DNA of 64,000 bases from Streptococcus pasteurianus (GTDB lineage Bacteria; Bacillota; Bacilli; Lactobacillales; Streptococcaceae): NCBI RefSeq assembly GCF_004843545.1, contig NZ_CP039457.1, positions 1,516,501 through 1,580,500 of the forward strand, read 5' to 3'. A program made the position numbers and the translations under genes. The notes under the pieces are model-generated. The model saw only the letters and a program-made list of their open reading frames with translations, searched no databases and was not told where the DNA came from. Shown here piece after piece: positions 8,102 through 18,177 of the stretch (position 1 is the stretch's first letter; each line of letters starts with the position of its first letter).

Positions 8102-8941
8102 CTATTTTTCTCCGCTATTTTTTTCATACAACCTGTTGATATGTATCATCAGGTAGAGTAACTCGTCATCAGATTGACTATATCTCATACTTTGATGAAT
8201 ATAATCCATGATAACGACTGCAACTTGATAGATATGAGGTTGACTTTCTTTGAGACTTTGTAAAATAGTCTCATTCCCATTAATAAATGATTCATTTTCA
8301 CGTAGTCGTTTCAGATAATAACGAACATGTGCTTGAAACCTTTGGTAATTAAATTCCTCACGCTCAATACGAATTGCTAATTGATTTTCAATCATCTGTG
8401 TCATAATCTCAATCAATTCTTCGATAGCCTGACTTTCGTTGTCAATATCAAATTCGGCTTGGCTATTGATAAAATGCATGGCAATACTAGTCACTTCACT
8501 GTGTGGGAGATTAACACTTAATGAAGTATTTATCAAAACCAAGGCATCTTCTGCTAATTTCGTTTCTTTAGGATAGAGCTGGGCAACATCCTGTGAAAAA
8601 AGAATTTTCATTTCCTTAAATTCTTTCAATCGACGAATAGCAAATTGGATATGGTCTGCTAAGCTAAATATCAAAGTCGGATTGAGTTTTCCACACAACT
8701 CCTTCTGCGCATTTTGCACGATTTCCACACTAAGCAACATCAAATCTTCTGGAATTTCATCCAAAAGTAATTGAAAATGAGGATCCAATTTATAAAATGT
8801 CATATCAATTTTTGAAAGATCCTCTAGCTCATAAGGTGTCTTTGGAAAACCAATACCACGTCCAAAGGCAACCAACGATTTACCATTATTGTCAAGACAT
8901 TCTGCCACATTATTATTGATTTTCTTCACAACTCTCATCAT
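8102..8941 (-). CDS. licT: LicT/BglG-family transcriptional antiterminator
   Basis: A 279-residue protein with an N-terminal CAT RNA-binding domain (residues 2-57, VVKKINNNVAECLDNNGKS and GRGIGFP) followed by two PRD domains whose regulatory histidines are visible (SLADHIQF, NLPHSEV, SQPHIYQV and LMIHINRLY). It binds the RAT hairpin in its own leader and prevents termination when the cognate PTS is busy with substrate. The first gene of its operon, it lies directly after the RAT/terminator. Confidence 0.9.
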   Translation of the reverse strand: MMRVVKKINNNVAECLDNNGKSLVAFGRGIGFPKTPYELEDLSKIDMTFYKLDPHFQLLLDEIPEDLMLLSVEIVQNAQKELCGKLNPTLIFSLADHIQFAIRRLKEFKEMKILFSQDVAQLYPKETKLAEDALVLINTSLSVNLPHSEVTSIAMHFINSQAEFDIDNESQAIEELIEIMTQMIENQLAIRIEREEFNYQRFQAHVRYYLKRLRENESFINGNETILQSLKESQPHIYQVAVVIMDYIHQSMRYSQSDDELLYLMIHINRLYEKNSGEK

Positions 8942-8975
8942 ATCTACCTTTTCTATTTATGCTATTTGTCCTGCA

Positions 8976-9051
8976 CAAAAAAACTCTTCGAAGACATACC
9001 ACACCCCTTTACTTGATGAACGGTAATGCCTCCCGAAGAGTAACAATCCTT
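8976..9051 (-). promoter_or_regulatory. RAT antiterminator overlapping a terminator
   Basis: On the minus strand, AAGGATTGTTACTCTTCGGG through GGCATTACC (9022-9051) matches the ribonucleic antiterminator consensus bound by LicT/BglG proteins. Its 5' part, ACTCTTCG, can instead pair with CGAAGAGT (around 8982-8991) followed by seven T residues, forming an intrinsic terminator. The two structures are mutually exclusive, the usual design. Confidence 0.9.
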
Positions 9052-9067
9052 GTTTAATTATAGTTTT

Positions 9068-9096
9068 ATTGTAGTTGATTTTGTAAGCGTTGTCAA
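9068..9096 (-). promoter_or_regulatory. licT operon promoter with overlapping cre
   Basis: Minus-strand TTGACA (9091-9096), 17-bp spacer, TACAAT (9068-9073). A cre, TTGTAAGCGTTGTCAA (9081-9096), matches 15 of 16 positions of WTGNAARCGNWWWCAW and covers the -35 box, so CcpA should block RNA polymerase. Confidence 0.85.
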
Positions 9097-9118
9097 GTGA
9101 GGTTTTTAGAATTCTTAT

Positions 9119-9238
9119 TTATTGCAAAGCTCCTTCGACACGTTTGTCGCTATACATAATAAATTCGACGATAAAGGTTAATATCATGGCAATAGAAAGG
9201 CAGATGAGGACAATGAATATTTCACGCGCCTCACCAAA
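9119..9238 (-). pseudogene. C-terminal tail of a lost membrane protein
   Basis: A 39-codon minus-strand frame (FGEAREIFIVLICLSI through MYSDKRVEGALQ, then TAA) holds one hydrophobic segment and a charged cytoplasmic end, the look of a transporter C-terminus. It has no start and is closed upstream by a stop where the plus-strand SIS remnant begins. The family cannot be named from this piece. Confidence 0.4.
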
Positions 9239-9694
9239 TTACTCGAACTCACTAAGGCAACGTTGACCGATGAGGTTATGACTGATTTAGCAAGCTTTTT
9301 ATCACAAAGCGAGCATTTATTTGCCACTGGTGGTGCCAAAAGTTTTTTAAGTGCCAAATTATTTGAAACCTTGATGCGGAAAATGGGAGTTTATGTGTCA
9401 TCTTATTCAACAGATTACCTTGATGATGCCGTTAACTATTTCAAAAAAGACGATTTATTGCTTATCTTTTCAGCAGGCGGCGATTCCACTTACATTCGCA
9501 AAATCACCAATTTGAAATGCAAAACACTTTTAGTAACAGCCAATCCAAATGCCAAATATCGCAAGCATTTTGATAAAGTTATCACACTCCCAACTCTTTC
9601 AGGAGACTGGGAATATGATTCCATTTCCCCAATTATGTTTGACATCTTCACAGAACTCCTTGTCACACATTATGCCAAACAAATGAAAAACTAA
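9206..9694 (+). pseudogene. SIS-domain remnant of an RpiR-type regulator
   Basis: A plus-strand frame encodes the C-terminal SIS (sugar isomerase) domain of a MurR/RpiR regulator: ATGGAKSFLSAKLFETLMRK, LLLIFSAGGDSTYI and VITLPTLSGDWEYDS. The N-terminal helix-turn-helix of about 80-100 residues is absent; the frame is closed by a stop at 9179. A TTG at 9263 could start a 143-residue protein but no convincing ribosome site precedes it. Probably a remnant of the former regulator of a neighbouring sugar operon. Confidence 0.65.
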
Positions 9695-9706
9695 CGCAAC
9701 AACCAA

Positions 9707-9737
9707 AAGCCACCCGATTGTTGAAAACGGGTGGCTT
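9707..9737. terminator. Bidirectional terminator
   Basis: AAGCCACCCG (9707-9716) pairs perfectly with CGGGTGGCTT (9728-9737). It lies between the SIS remnant and the convergent lpdD-like gene. Confidence 0.8.
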
Positions 9738-9804
9738 ATTTATTTTTTCACTGAAATGGATTTAAAGGAGTTTCGTTTTTTGAGTTGTATTTGTCTAAAC
9801 TAGT

Positions 9805-10212
9805 TTATTGTTTGGTGTTTTTTTGGTATTTTGGGTGACTGATTGGTGATTTTTCAATTTTTAACCATGTGCCAATCTTGCTAGCAAGTTCTTTGGTCAT
9901 TTCAAAAGCGCCAGCAATTTGTTCTTTGCTAATACCGTCAACATGGACACCTGAGGTGATCACACAATTTTGCGGCAACAGCTCTGCTATTTCTTCCAAA
10001 AGAACATCAGCCAAAACGTCATCTTTATGAAAACGCCCTGAATGGCTTGGAAAACGCACCACTTGCTTGTCCGCATTTTCTTTACAATAAGTGGTTACTG
10101 TGCCAATATGAGGGTGGCTTCCACCTGTCAATTGAATAAACAAGTCAGCGCCAATATAGTCAACCTGCACTTGAATAGAATACCCATATTCTGTCACTTC
10201 GAATGTTGCCAT
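9805..10212 (-). CDS. lpdD: LpdD/VdcD-like subunit of phenolic acid decarboxylase
   Basis: A 135-residue cytoplasmic protein starting MATFEVTEYGYSIQVQVDYIG. Its length and its position directly behind a UbiX-type gene match the D protein of BCD hydroxyarylic acid decarboxylases (LpdD of Lactobacillus plantarum). The D protein's biochemical role is not settled. Its ATG follows the ubiX stop with no gap (TAGATG), so the two are strongly coupled. HPHIGTVTTY and HVDGISKEQI are conserved-looking patches. Confidence comes mainly from context. Confidence 0.7.
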   Translation of the reverse strand: MATFEVTEYGYSIQVQVDYIGADLFIQLTGGSHPHIGTVTTYCKENADKQVVRFPSHSGRFHKDDVLADVLLEEIAELLPQNCVITSGVHVDGISKEQIAGAFEMTKELASKIGTWLKIEKSPISHPKYQKNTKQ

Positions 10213-10782
10213 CTAATCACCATCCCAACGTCCAGCATAATCATTGCGAATGTGCAAAGCATCTAGTAATTTAGCAGTATTGTGGTCGATAATATCTTGC
10301 AAAGTCTTAGGATGATTGTAAAAGGCTGGTACAGGCGGAATGACTTGTACACCCATCCGTGATAATTTTGTCAAATTTTCCAAATGAATCGTATTTAACG
10401 GTGTCTCACGTGGGACAATGATGAGTTTACGTTGTTCTTTTAAAGCCACATCAGCTGCACGACCAATAAGATTGTCTGAAAAACCGCAAGCGATACCTGC
10501 AACAGTTTTCATGGAAGCTGGAACAATCACCATACCGTCTGTCAAGAAAGACCCTGAAGCAATTTTGGCACCCAAATCCTTGTTAGAATAAAGCACATCA
10601 CACAAACTGGCAAATTCATCATGTGACATATCGAGCTCCAGTTTTAAATTCTCATGTGCCCAGTCAGACATGACCACATGCGTTTCAATGTCAGGATATT
10701 CTTTTAGTTTCTTTAATAAATTGATAGCATAGATTGTGCCTGAAGCGCCAGAAATAGCTACCACAATACGTTTTTTGCTCAT
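10213..10782 (-). CDS. lpdB: UbiX-type flavin prenyltransferase
   Basis: A 189-residue flavoprotein. The N-terminal VVAISGASGTIYAINLLKKL motif binds FMN; IVPASMKTVAGIACGFSDNL and RKLIIVPRETPLNTIHLENL are signature stretches of the UbiX/Pad1 family. It prenylates FMN to make the cofactor used by UbiD-type decarboxylases, here the lpdC product. The ATG at 10782 is chosen over an upstream ATG at 10812 because GAGGTG lies 5 nt before it and the length then fits the family. Confidence 0.9.
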   Translation of the reverse strand: MSKKRIVVAISGASGTIYAINLLKKLKEYPDIETHVVMSDWAHENLKLELDMSHDEFASLCDVLYSNKDLGAKIASGSFLTDGMVIVPASMKTVAGIACGFSDNLIGRAADVALKEQRKLIIVPRETPLNTIHLENLTKLSRMGVQVIPPVPAFYNHPKTLQDIIDHNTAKLLDALHIRNDYAGRWDGD

Positions 10783-11337
10783 AAGCACCTCACTTTTGTA
10801 ATGAATACTCACTGAAAATCAACATTAGACTAAACAATGCAAATGCAGATATAACCGAAATTCGTCAAAATAAGTCAACAAGCTCTAAGTCTGATTTTCA
10901 AAGCGTATAAGGACAATCGTTTTTTTAGCTTGCCACTTGCTTAGCTAGCGTATTAACGACTATCAACTTAAAAATTCTTAATTGAAGATGACCTAGGCTG
11001 TGCAGTGAAATCATCCACTGGATGATTTCAGCCCGAACCAAGAAAAGGGAGAGTGAGGGGGTGGAAATCTGTATCGTTAGCTAGTTACTACCAGCCGTAA
11101 ACGACTGAAAACTTTGTCACCTTAACAGTCAACCGCACCTTTCTAGTCGTTCTGGCAGGGGTATGCAGAGGAAATCATAGATTTCTGGCTTACCACCATT
11201 TTTCTTTGCTCTTTAAACGCCCTTTGTCTCTTAAAATAAGAGGTTGGAAGATTAGCTCCAGCCTCTTATTCATGATTACTTTCCTTATCTTCTATCTCAT
11301 TTTATCAACAGTTTTGTTATCTAAAATGAGTTAGCAA
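10783..11337. other. 555-bp gene-free spacer inside the decarboxylase cluster
   Basis: No convincing frame on either strand. It holds a perfect 11-bp inverted repeat with a 3-nt loop (11006-11016 with 11020-11030, TGAAATCATCC) lacking a T run, GC-richer sequence around 11030-11170, and the lpdC terminator at 11235-11270. It must also contain the promoter for lpdB-lpdD, which I could not place with confidence. Confidence 0.5.
11235..11270 (-). terminator. Terminator of lpdC
   Basis: AATAAGAGGCTGGA pairs with TCCAACCTCTTATT on the minus strand (one G-T pair), 68 nt after the lpdC stop. Confidence 0.7.
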
Positions 11338-12813
11338 TTAATCTAAATATTTTTTCCAATCAGGAACTTCTTTAAATTTAGCACGTTCAAATTGGTCTTT
11401 CATGTCAAATGGTACTGTACCGTCAAGGACAAGTTTAGATGACATTCCTCGTACACGGATGTGTTCTGGTGAATATTCTGGACGTTCTGATGGGTCAAGT
11501 GGGTGGTTACGCATACCTTCCAACGACATAATATCTTTGTGGGCTTGGAAGCGTGTATTGATGGTCCACATGACATCATTCATATCAAAGATATCCACAT
11601 CTTCATCAACAAGGATAACTGTTTTGAGTTCTTTGAAAGATGAGAATGCTAGCAAGGCAGCTTGACGCTGAATACCTTCATCTGCAGGATTTTCTTTGCG
11701 GATTTGCATGATTGTCATCAATTTACCGCCACCAGCTGGTGGATTGTAAACATTAAGCACTTTACCAGGGATAGCTTTGTCAACCAAGTTAAGGATAGAA
11801 GCTTCTGTTGGAATACCTGCCATTGACACGTGTTCTTCAGAAGGGCCAATTGTTGTTTGCATAATTGGATTATCTTTACGGTGAGTGACCGCTTTAACTT
11901 TGATAACATTTAAAGCTGGATTGGCTGGACCATTGTAACCTGGGAATTCAGGCATGGCATGACCTGTATGCGTATTAATATCTTCTTGAATTGTTTCATT
12001 TGGAAGGATTTCACCTTCAATGATAAATTCAGAACGTGCAATACCAACTTCATCAACAGCGATAGAATCAACCAATTGAACAGGTTCGTTACGAAGCGCA
12101 CCTGCAACCCAAAGTTCATTGTAACCAAGTGGTGTCGTTGGTGGTTCAAATGTCGCCCCAATCAAGATAGCTGGATCAAGACCAATATTGATTGTAATTG
12201 GCATTGGTTTGTTAAGTTTTTGATATTCTGACAAGAAAGCACCAATATGACGACCACCAGGCATGATATAAATACCAATAGTATCTTTATCTTCCAAAAC
12301 CATACGGTGAATTGTAACGTCACTCATTGATTTATCTGGCGTTGAACCATAAACCAAACCAGTTGTGATGTAAGGTCCTGCATCGTATTCTGTATTTGTT
12401 GGCGCAGCAATGAGCTTACGAATATCAAAATCATCATCAGTTGCTAAGTGAACAACTTCTTGAGCAGGTGCTTGGTCCTTAGAAACTTTAACAGGTTTCA
12501 CTGGATTTTCAACGGCTTTGTTCAAAAGATGGCCAAGGTCTTTGTAATCATGATGAAGAATATGACCAACACGTTTACGGCTTGCCATTGTACCAATATT
12601 GACACGAACATTAGGGAATCCCTTAATGTTATTGAAAGTCATTGCTGGACCTTCTTGAGTTGGACGTTCTACGGTACCGCCAGCTCCGATATAACGGTAA
12701 ACGCCAGAAATTTCAGCGTTTGGATCGATTTCAACATCCGTTTCATGGTATTGTCCTGGAATTTCTTTAAGTTCTTCCAAGACTTTACGCAAATCATAAG
12801 GTTGTTCTGACAT
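11338..12813 (-). CDS. lpdC: UbiD-family hydroxyarylic acid (gallate-type) decarboxylase
   Basis: A 491-residue UbiD-family enzyme. The family catalytic Glu region is visible as RSEFIIEGEILPNE (around residues 266-279), and TIHRMVLEDKDTIGIYIMPG belongs to the prenyl-FMN/metal binding core. These enzymes use prenylated FMN for reversible decarboxylation of phenolic acids. The presence of UbiX- and D-type partners and of a LysR gene makes gallate or protocatechuate the likely substrate, as in LpdC of L. plantarum and the tannin-degrading trait of S. gallolyticus. RBS GAAGGAAG precedes the ATG. The LysR gene lies 82 bp upstream on the same strand. Confidence 0.9.
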   Translation of the reverse strand: MSEQPYDLRKVLEELKEIPGQYHETDVEIDPNAEISGVYRYIGAGGTVERPTQEGPAMTFNNIKGFPNVRVNIGTMASRKRVGHILHHDYKDLGHLLNKAVENPVKPVKVSKDQAPAQEVVHLATDDDFDIRKLIAAPTNTEYDAGPYITTGLVYGSTPDKSMSDVTIHRMVLEDKDTIGIYIMPGGRHIGAFLSEYQKLNKPMPITINIGLDPAILIGATFEPPTTPLGYNELWVAGALRNEPVQLVDSIAVDEVGIARSEFIIEGEILPNETIQEDINTHTGHAMPEFPGYNGPANPALNVIKVKAVTHRKDNPIMQTTIGPSEEHVSMAGIPTEASILNLVDKAIPGKVLNVYNPPAGGGKLMTIMQIRKENPADEGIQRQAALLAFSSFKELKTVILVDEDVDIFDMNDVMWTINTRFQAHKDIMSLEGMRNHPLDPSERPEYSPEHIRVRGMSSKLVLDGTVPFDMKDQFERAKFKEVPDWKKYLD

Positions 12814-12895
12814 AAGATTTACTTCCTTCTTAAAGATTTCATATTAAAAGTGTAAACCTTCAATCACCGATAAACAATTCAAGTTAGGCGTTTTC

Positions 12896-13786
12896 CTATT
12901 CCTGTTTGGAATATTTCTCTTGCATTCCTTTCCAGAATACATCCAAAGCTGGTGTTGTTTTCTTCTTACGACGGATTAAGTTCATTTCTGACACCATATC
13001 AACCTCCAACGGACGACAGATAATTGCTTTCGTTTTAAACGGTGCAACCAATTTTTCCATCATCACCGAAACACCCATTTCTTTTTCAATAAAGTCAATG
13101 ATGAGATTGATACGATTTCCTTGATAGCCCATTTTCGGTTCAAAACCATAAGTATGACAAAGTTCTCGTACCTTTTGGAGCAACTGCGTTTTATTGCCAA
13201 GTTGGAAGAATGTCTCATCTTTCAATTCAGCCAAATCAAGTTTTTCCTTGTTGGCTAAGGGATGATTTTCAGGCAAAACCAAGACAAAACGGTCATAATC
13301 TAAGGTTAGACTATCATAAATATCAGGAGCAGCTTTGGTAAAAGAACGCGTAAAGACCGCATCGCAGATGCCATCATCTAAACTATGCATCAGCTGGTCA
13401 GCCTCTTCTTCCTCGACAACAACCGTGTAATCAGGATACTGCTTTTGAAAAGCTGCAATATCTGAAATAATAGGATAAGAAGACATACTTGGAATACCAT
13501 GAATGGTTAGTTTATGTTTTTCTTGTTCAGACAAATCCTCTAATGTCTCTTGCATTTCTTGAAAAGTGCCCATAATCTTTTGAACATAAACTCGCACAAT
13601 CTCCCCTTCTTCTGTCAGAGAAATTTGACGATGTTTACGATTAAACAAAATCACACCCAACTCTTTTTCAAGCGCAATGATTTGCTTTGAAATGCTTCCT
13701 TGCGTTGTATAAAGTTGTTCTGCTGTCTCGGTGTAATTCAACGTTTCACACAAGCTAAGAAAGACTTGAAATTTTTGGAAATTCAT
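12896..13786 (-). CDS. LysR-family regulator of the phenolic acid cluster
   Basis: A 296-residue LTTR. The N-terminal winged helix (FQVFLSLCETLNYTETAEQL through TQGSISKQIIALEKELGVIL) is followed by a substrate-binding domain. It sits between lpdC and the divergent DUF554 gene; LTTRs next to gallate genes respond to the phenolic substrate in lactobacilli. A perfect 9-bp inverted repeat at 13805-13829, just upstream of its start, is a strong operator candidate. The inducer here is inference. Confidence 0.85.
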   Translation of the reverse strand: MNFQKFQVFLSLCETLNYTETAEQLYTTQGSISKQIIALEKELGVILFNRKHRQISLTEEGEIVRVYVQKIMGTFQEMQETLEDLSEQEKHKLTIHGIPSMSSYPIISDIAAFQKQYPDYTVVVEEEEADQLMHSLDDGICDAVFTRSFTKAAPDIYDSLTLDYDRFVLVLPENHPLANKEKLDLAELKDETFFQLGNKTQLLQKVRELCHTYGFEPKMGYQGNRINLIIDFIEKEMGVSVMMEKLVAPFKTKAIICRPLEVDMVSEMNLIRRKKKTTPALDVFWKGMQEKYSKQE

Positions 13787-13804
13787 TTCCTGCTCCTATT
13801 CTTA

Positions 13805-13829
13805 ATACTATTCCATTTTAGAATAGTAT
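13805..13829. promoter_or_regulatory. LTTR-type palindromic operator
   Basis: ATACTATTC (13805-13813) and GAATAGTAT (13821-13829) form a perfect inverted repeat around a 7-bp spacer. It contains the T-N11-A pattern and lies in the divergent lysR/DUF554 region, 19 bp before the LysR start. Confidence 0.7.
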
Positions 13830-13977
13830 ATCACAAAAATCTGAATTGTTTTTTAAAAACTTGGTGTTAAAATGTAACAGAAAAGAAAGAATTCACAATA
13901 ATAGAACACGGTCTAGCAGTCAACACTAATGTTTTCAAACTGTTAATGACTTTGTTCTTATGAAGGAGGAAAATTGT

Positions 13978-14706
13978 ATGCCTACTGGCGTCATCATTAA
14001 TGCCCTATCAGTCGTTTTTGGAGGGCTACTAGGTGGTCTTATTGGAAACAAATTATCAGAAGACTTCAAGACACAAATCAATATGATTTTTGGGGTCTGC
14101 TCAATGGGAATGGGTATTTCATCTATCGGATTGATGAAATACATGCCCGCTGTTATCTTTGCTATCGTTATCGGAACAGGGATTGGACTTGCACTTCATC
14201 TCGGTGATTGGATTAACAAAGGCGGTGCCCTCATGCAACGTAGCATGGCAAAAATCGTGCCAAACGACCATTCATCACTATCTCATGAAGATTACCTTGC
14301 TACCTTGTTAACTGTTATCGTACTTTTCTGCGCAAGCGGTACTGGTATTTATGGTAGTCTAGATGCAGGAATGACTGGTGATTCAACAATCTTGATTTCA
14401 AAATCAATTTTGGACTTCTTCACAGCAGCTATTTTTGCTTGCAATCTAGGTTATGTGGTATCACTTGTTGCCATTCCACAATTTATCATTTTCTGCTGCC
14501 TTTTCTCCTTGTCAGCTTTCATCGTGCCACTTACAACACCTGATATGATTGCTGATTTCAAAGCCTGCGGTGGTTTTCTAATGCTTGCCACAGGTTTCCG
14601 TATGGTAAAACTGAAAATGTTCCCAATTGCCGATATGATACCAGCCATGATTCTCGTCATGCCACTTTCTTGGTTCTGGGTTAATGTTATTCTACCATTG
14701 CTATAA
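13978..14706 (+). CDS. DUF554-family membrane protein
   Basis: A 242-residue integral membrane protein with about seven hydrophobic segments, starting MPTGVIINALSVVFGGLLGG. It matches the DUF554 (YdfK-like) family; the biochemical function is not established. The ATG at 13978 is preferred to one at 13960 because AAGGAGG lies between them. Divergent from the LysR gene and sharing its operator, it is probably induced with the decarboxylase. A role in uptake of the phenolic acid or release of the product would fit but is inference. Confidence 0.75.
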   Translation: MPTGVIINALSVVFGGLLGGLIGNKLSEDFKTQINMIFGVCSMGMGISSIGLMKYMPAVIFAIVIGTGIGLALHLGDWINKGGALMQRSMAKIVPNDHSSLSHEDYLATLLTVIVLFCASGTGIYGSLDAGMTGDSTILISKSILDFFTAAIFACNLGYVVSLVAIPQFIIFCCLFSLSAFIVPLTTPDMIADFKACGGFLMLATGFRMVKLKMFPIADMIPAMILVMPLSWFWVNVILPLL

Positions 14707-14740
14707 TAACAATTTTCAAAAATTAATACTGTAACTAATT

Positions 14741-14775
14741 AGGATAAAACCAATCTTACAAAAGTATTTTATCCT
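14741..14775 (+). terminator. Terminator of the DUF554 gene
   Basis: AGGATAAAA pairs with TTTTATCCT around a 17-nt loop, 35 nt after the stop. The long loop makes it moderate. Confidence 0.55.
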
Positions 14776-14903
14776 TATATTGATATTGGCGAATAACTAT
14801 ATAACTCTTTTATTGTTATGTTCAATCATTAAACCATAGATTCAATTGCTCAACCGTATAATAATTTCATAAACGCAAAAATTTAAGATAGATTTGAAAA
14901 TAC

Positions 14904-14944
14904 AATAAAACTGAGATTATCTGACGACTAACCTCAGTTTTATT
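14904..14944 (-). terminator. Terminator of the cel-type PTS operon
   Basis: AATAAAACTGAG pairs perfectly with CTCAGTTTTATT, 8 nt beyond the GH1 stop on the minus strand. Confidence 0.75.
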
Positions 14945-14951
14945 ATTTCCA

Positions 14952-16436
<1,485 letters not shown>

Positions 16437-16518
16437 TTATTGTTCTCCTTATTTCACTTAAAAATAAGATGTAAAGACACAATTTCGCTAATGTCAGCTG
16501 CATCTTATATCAAATACT

Positions 16519-17817
16519 TTACGCATTAGCAGCTTCTGCTGCTTCGATTTCTGCTTCTTTTGCAATCAGTTGTTTTTCATACGCTTTGAAGAATGGGTAA
16601 TAAACAATAGTTGCAGGAATTAGCATGAGATAATCCCAAACAGCATTGAACCAATTCAAAGTTCCTAGATATTGGGCAAAGCCCATAGGTAGAAGAGCCG
16701 AAATAGAAATCCATGCAGGCATGAGCCAACCAATCTTATATGCAATAAGCGTCAGCAACATGACAATTGGAACATTGAGAACATAAGGGATACAAAGAAT
16801 TGGATTGTACATGATTGGCATACCAAATGTCAATGGTTCATTGATACCAAACCAGCCTGGTATTGCTGAGATTTTAGAAATAGCAGAGATCTGTTTTGAT
16901 TTTGAACGAAGTCCCATCAGAGCAAGAGGAAGCGTATTACCTGTACCACCTGCACATGCCATACCTGCAAACAATGCTACTGGATAGAAAGTTAGTGGAT
17001 CACCTGCCGCATGAGCTGCTGCATTTGCTGCCGCTGCTTGCAAGCCAAGAGGCATGATAATTGGTACAAGAATCATGGTACCATGAATACCAAAACACCA
17101 AAGTAAAACAGCAAAGGTACAAAGAATAAACATACCTGGTACTGATGTTAGAGCGTTTAAAGGAGCACCAATCAGAGCCATGAATCCTGAAGGAATTGAA
17201 TATGCCCCACCAGTTACTACTGAAACAATGCCATCAAGCCCTAAGAACAAAACAACATTAAAGAATAATGGCAAAATAGCAGCAAATGAATCTTGCAAGA
17301 AGGGAGGAACTACATCAGGCATCTTGATACGAATATTGTGGTCAGCGCAGAATTTCTCAAGTTGAACAACAATGAAAACAATGACAAAGCCGACAAACAT
17401 ACCTGTTGAACCAAGATAGGTCATGTCAAGTGCTGAAACACCTACTTCAGTTACCACAATAGGTGAAACAACTAAGAAGAACACTGCCAAAGCATCCACC
17501 ATCGTAATCAATGGATTTTTCATTTTTAAGTTTTTGCCGTAGTTATAAGCAAAGAAAGCAACTACCCACACTGAAAGTAAGTTCATCGTGAAATTATAAG
17601 GTGAGTACAAAATTGCATAGATTTCACTATCAGCTGAAAATAAACCAAACATTGTACTCCCAATAGAAGTTATGATTTGGGATATAGCTCCAATCATGAT
17701 AATTCCCATTAATGACATCATGGCTCCTTGCAGAGCGGATAGAAATTTGTTAGATCCTAATTTTTGCCCAAAATCTTGAAGTTTGACCATAAAAGGACTA
17801 TTGAATAAGGACTCCAT
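16519..17817 (-). CDS. celB: PTS EIIC component, lactose/cellobiose family
   Basis: A 432-residue membrane permease with about nine to ten segments, containing CFGIHGTMILVPIIMPLGL and WFGINEPLTFGMPIMYNP, the latter the conserved substrate loop of the Lac family. It forms the translocation channel for the neighbouring EIIA and EIIB. RBS GGAGGT is 6 nt before the ATG. Substrate is inferred to be cellobiose or a related beta-glucoside. Confidence 0.9.
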   Translation of the reverse strand: MESLFNSPFMVKLQDFGQKLGSNKFLSALQGAMMSLMGIIMIGAISQIITSIGSTMFGLFSADSEIYAILYSPYNFTMNLLSVWVVAFFAYNYGKNLKMKNPLITMVDALAVFFLVVSPIVVTEVGVSALDMTYLGSTGMFVGFVIVFIVVQLEKFCADHNIRIKMPDVVPPFLQDSFAAILPLFFNVVLFLGLDGIVSVVTGGAYSIPSGFMALIGAPLNALTSVPGMFILCTFAVLLWCFGIHGTMILVPIIMPLGLQAAAANAAAHAAGDPLTFYPVALFAGMACAGGTGNTLPLALMGLRSKSKQISAISKISAIPGWFGINEPLTFGMPIMYNPILCIPYVLNVPIVMLLTLIAYKIGWLMPAWISISALLPMGFAQYLGTLNWFNAVWDYLMLIPATIVYYPFFKAYEKQLIAKEAEIEAAEAANA

Positions 17818-17852
17818 GTGTTACCTCCAAAAATGATAATTTATAGATTTAT

Positions 17853-18152
17853 TTAGACTTCTGCATAAAGTTGTTCAGCTAATTTCATAATTTTTGGACA
17901 GTCACCAATAGCATATTCAAAAGATGGAATAGCTGCTGTTGGCAAGCCTGTATTTTCTTTTACTTCTTTTAAACGATAAGACACTTGAGGGCCCATCATG
18001 ACAATATCAAAATCTTTATAGACATTTTCATAGTCACCTAGTCCAACCGCTTTGATTGTAAGTTCTTGACCTTGTTCTTCCCAATATTTAGCCATTTTTT
18101 GCATAAGAATTGAAGTTGACATTCCGCCTGCGCATACGAGTAAAATTTTCAT
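17853..18152 (-). CDS. celA: PTS EIIB component, lactose/cellobiose family
   Basis: A 99-residue cytoplasmic protein starting MKILLVCAGGMSTSILMQKM; Cys7 is the phosphorylated residue in the LxCxxGMST loop. The ATG at 18152 has AAGGAG upstream and gives the normal family length; an upstream in-frame ATG would add 11 residues. It passes phosphate from EIIA to sugar bound by EIIC. Confidence 0.9.
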   Translation of the reverse strand: MKILLVCAGGMSTSILMQKMAKYWEEQGQELTIKAVGLGDYENVYKDFDIVMMGPQVSYRLKEVKENTGLPTAAIPSFEYAIGDCPKIMKLAEQLYAEV

Positions 18153-18177
18153 GATAATTTCTCCTTTTAGATGTGAT

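Noticed and set aside
13960..13977. Upstream ATG for the DUF554 gene
   Set aside because: The Shine-Dalgarno AAGGAGG lies between this ATG and the one at 13978, so the latter is the start.
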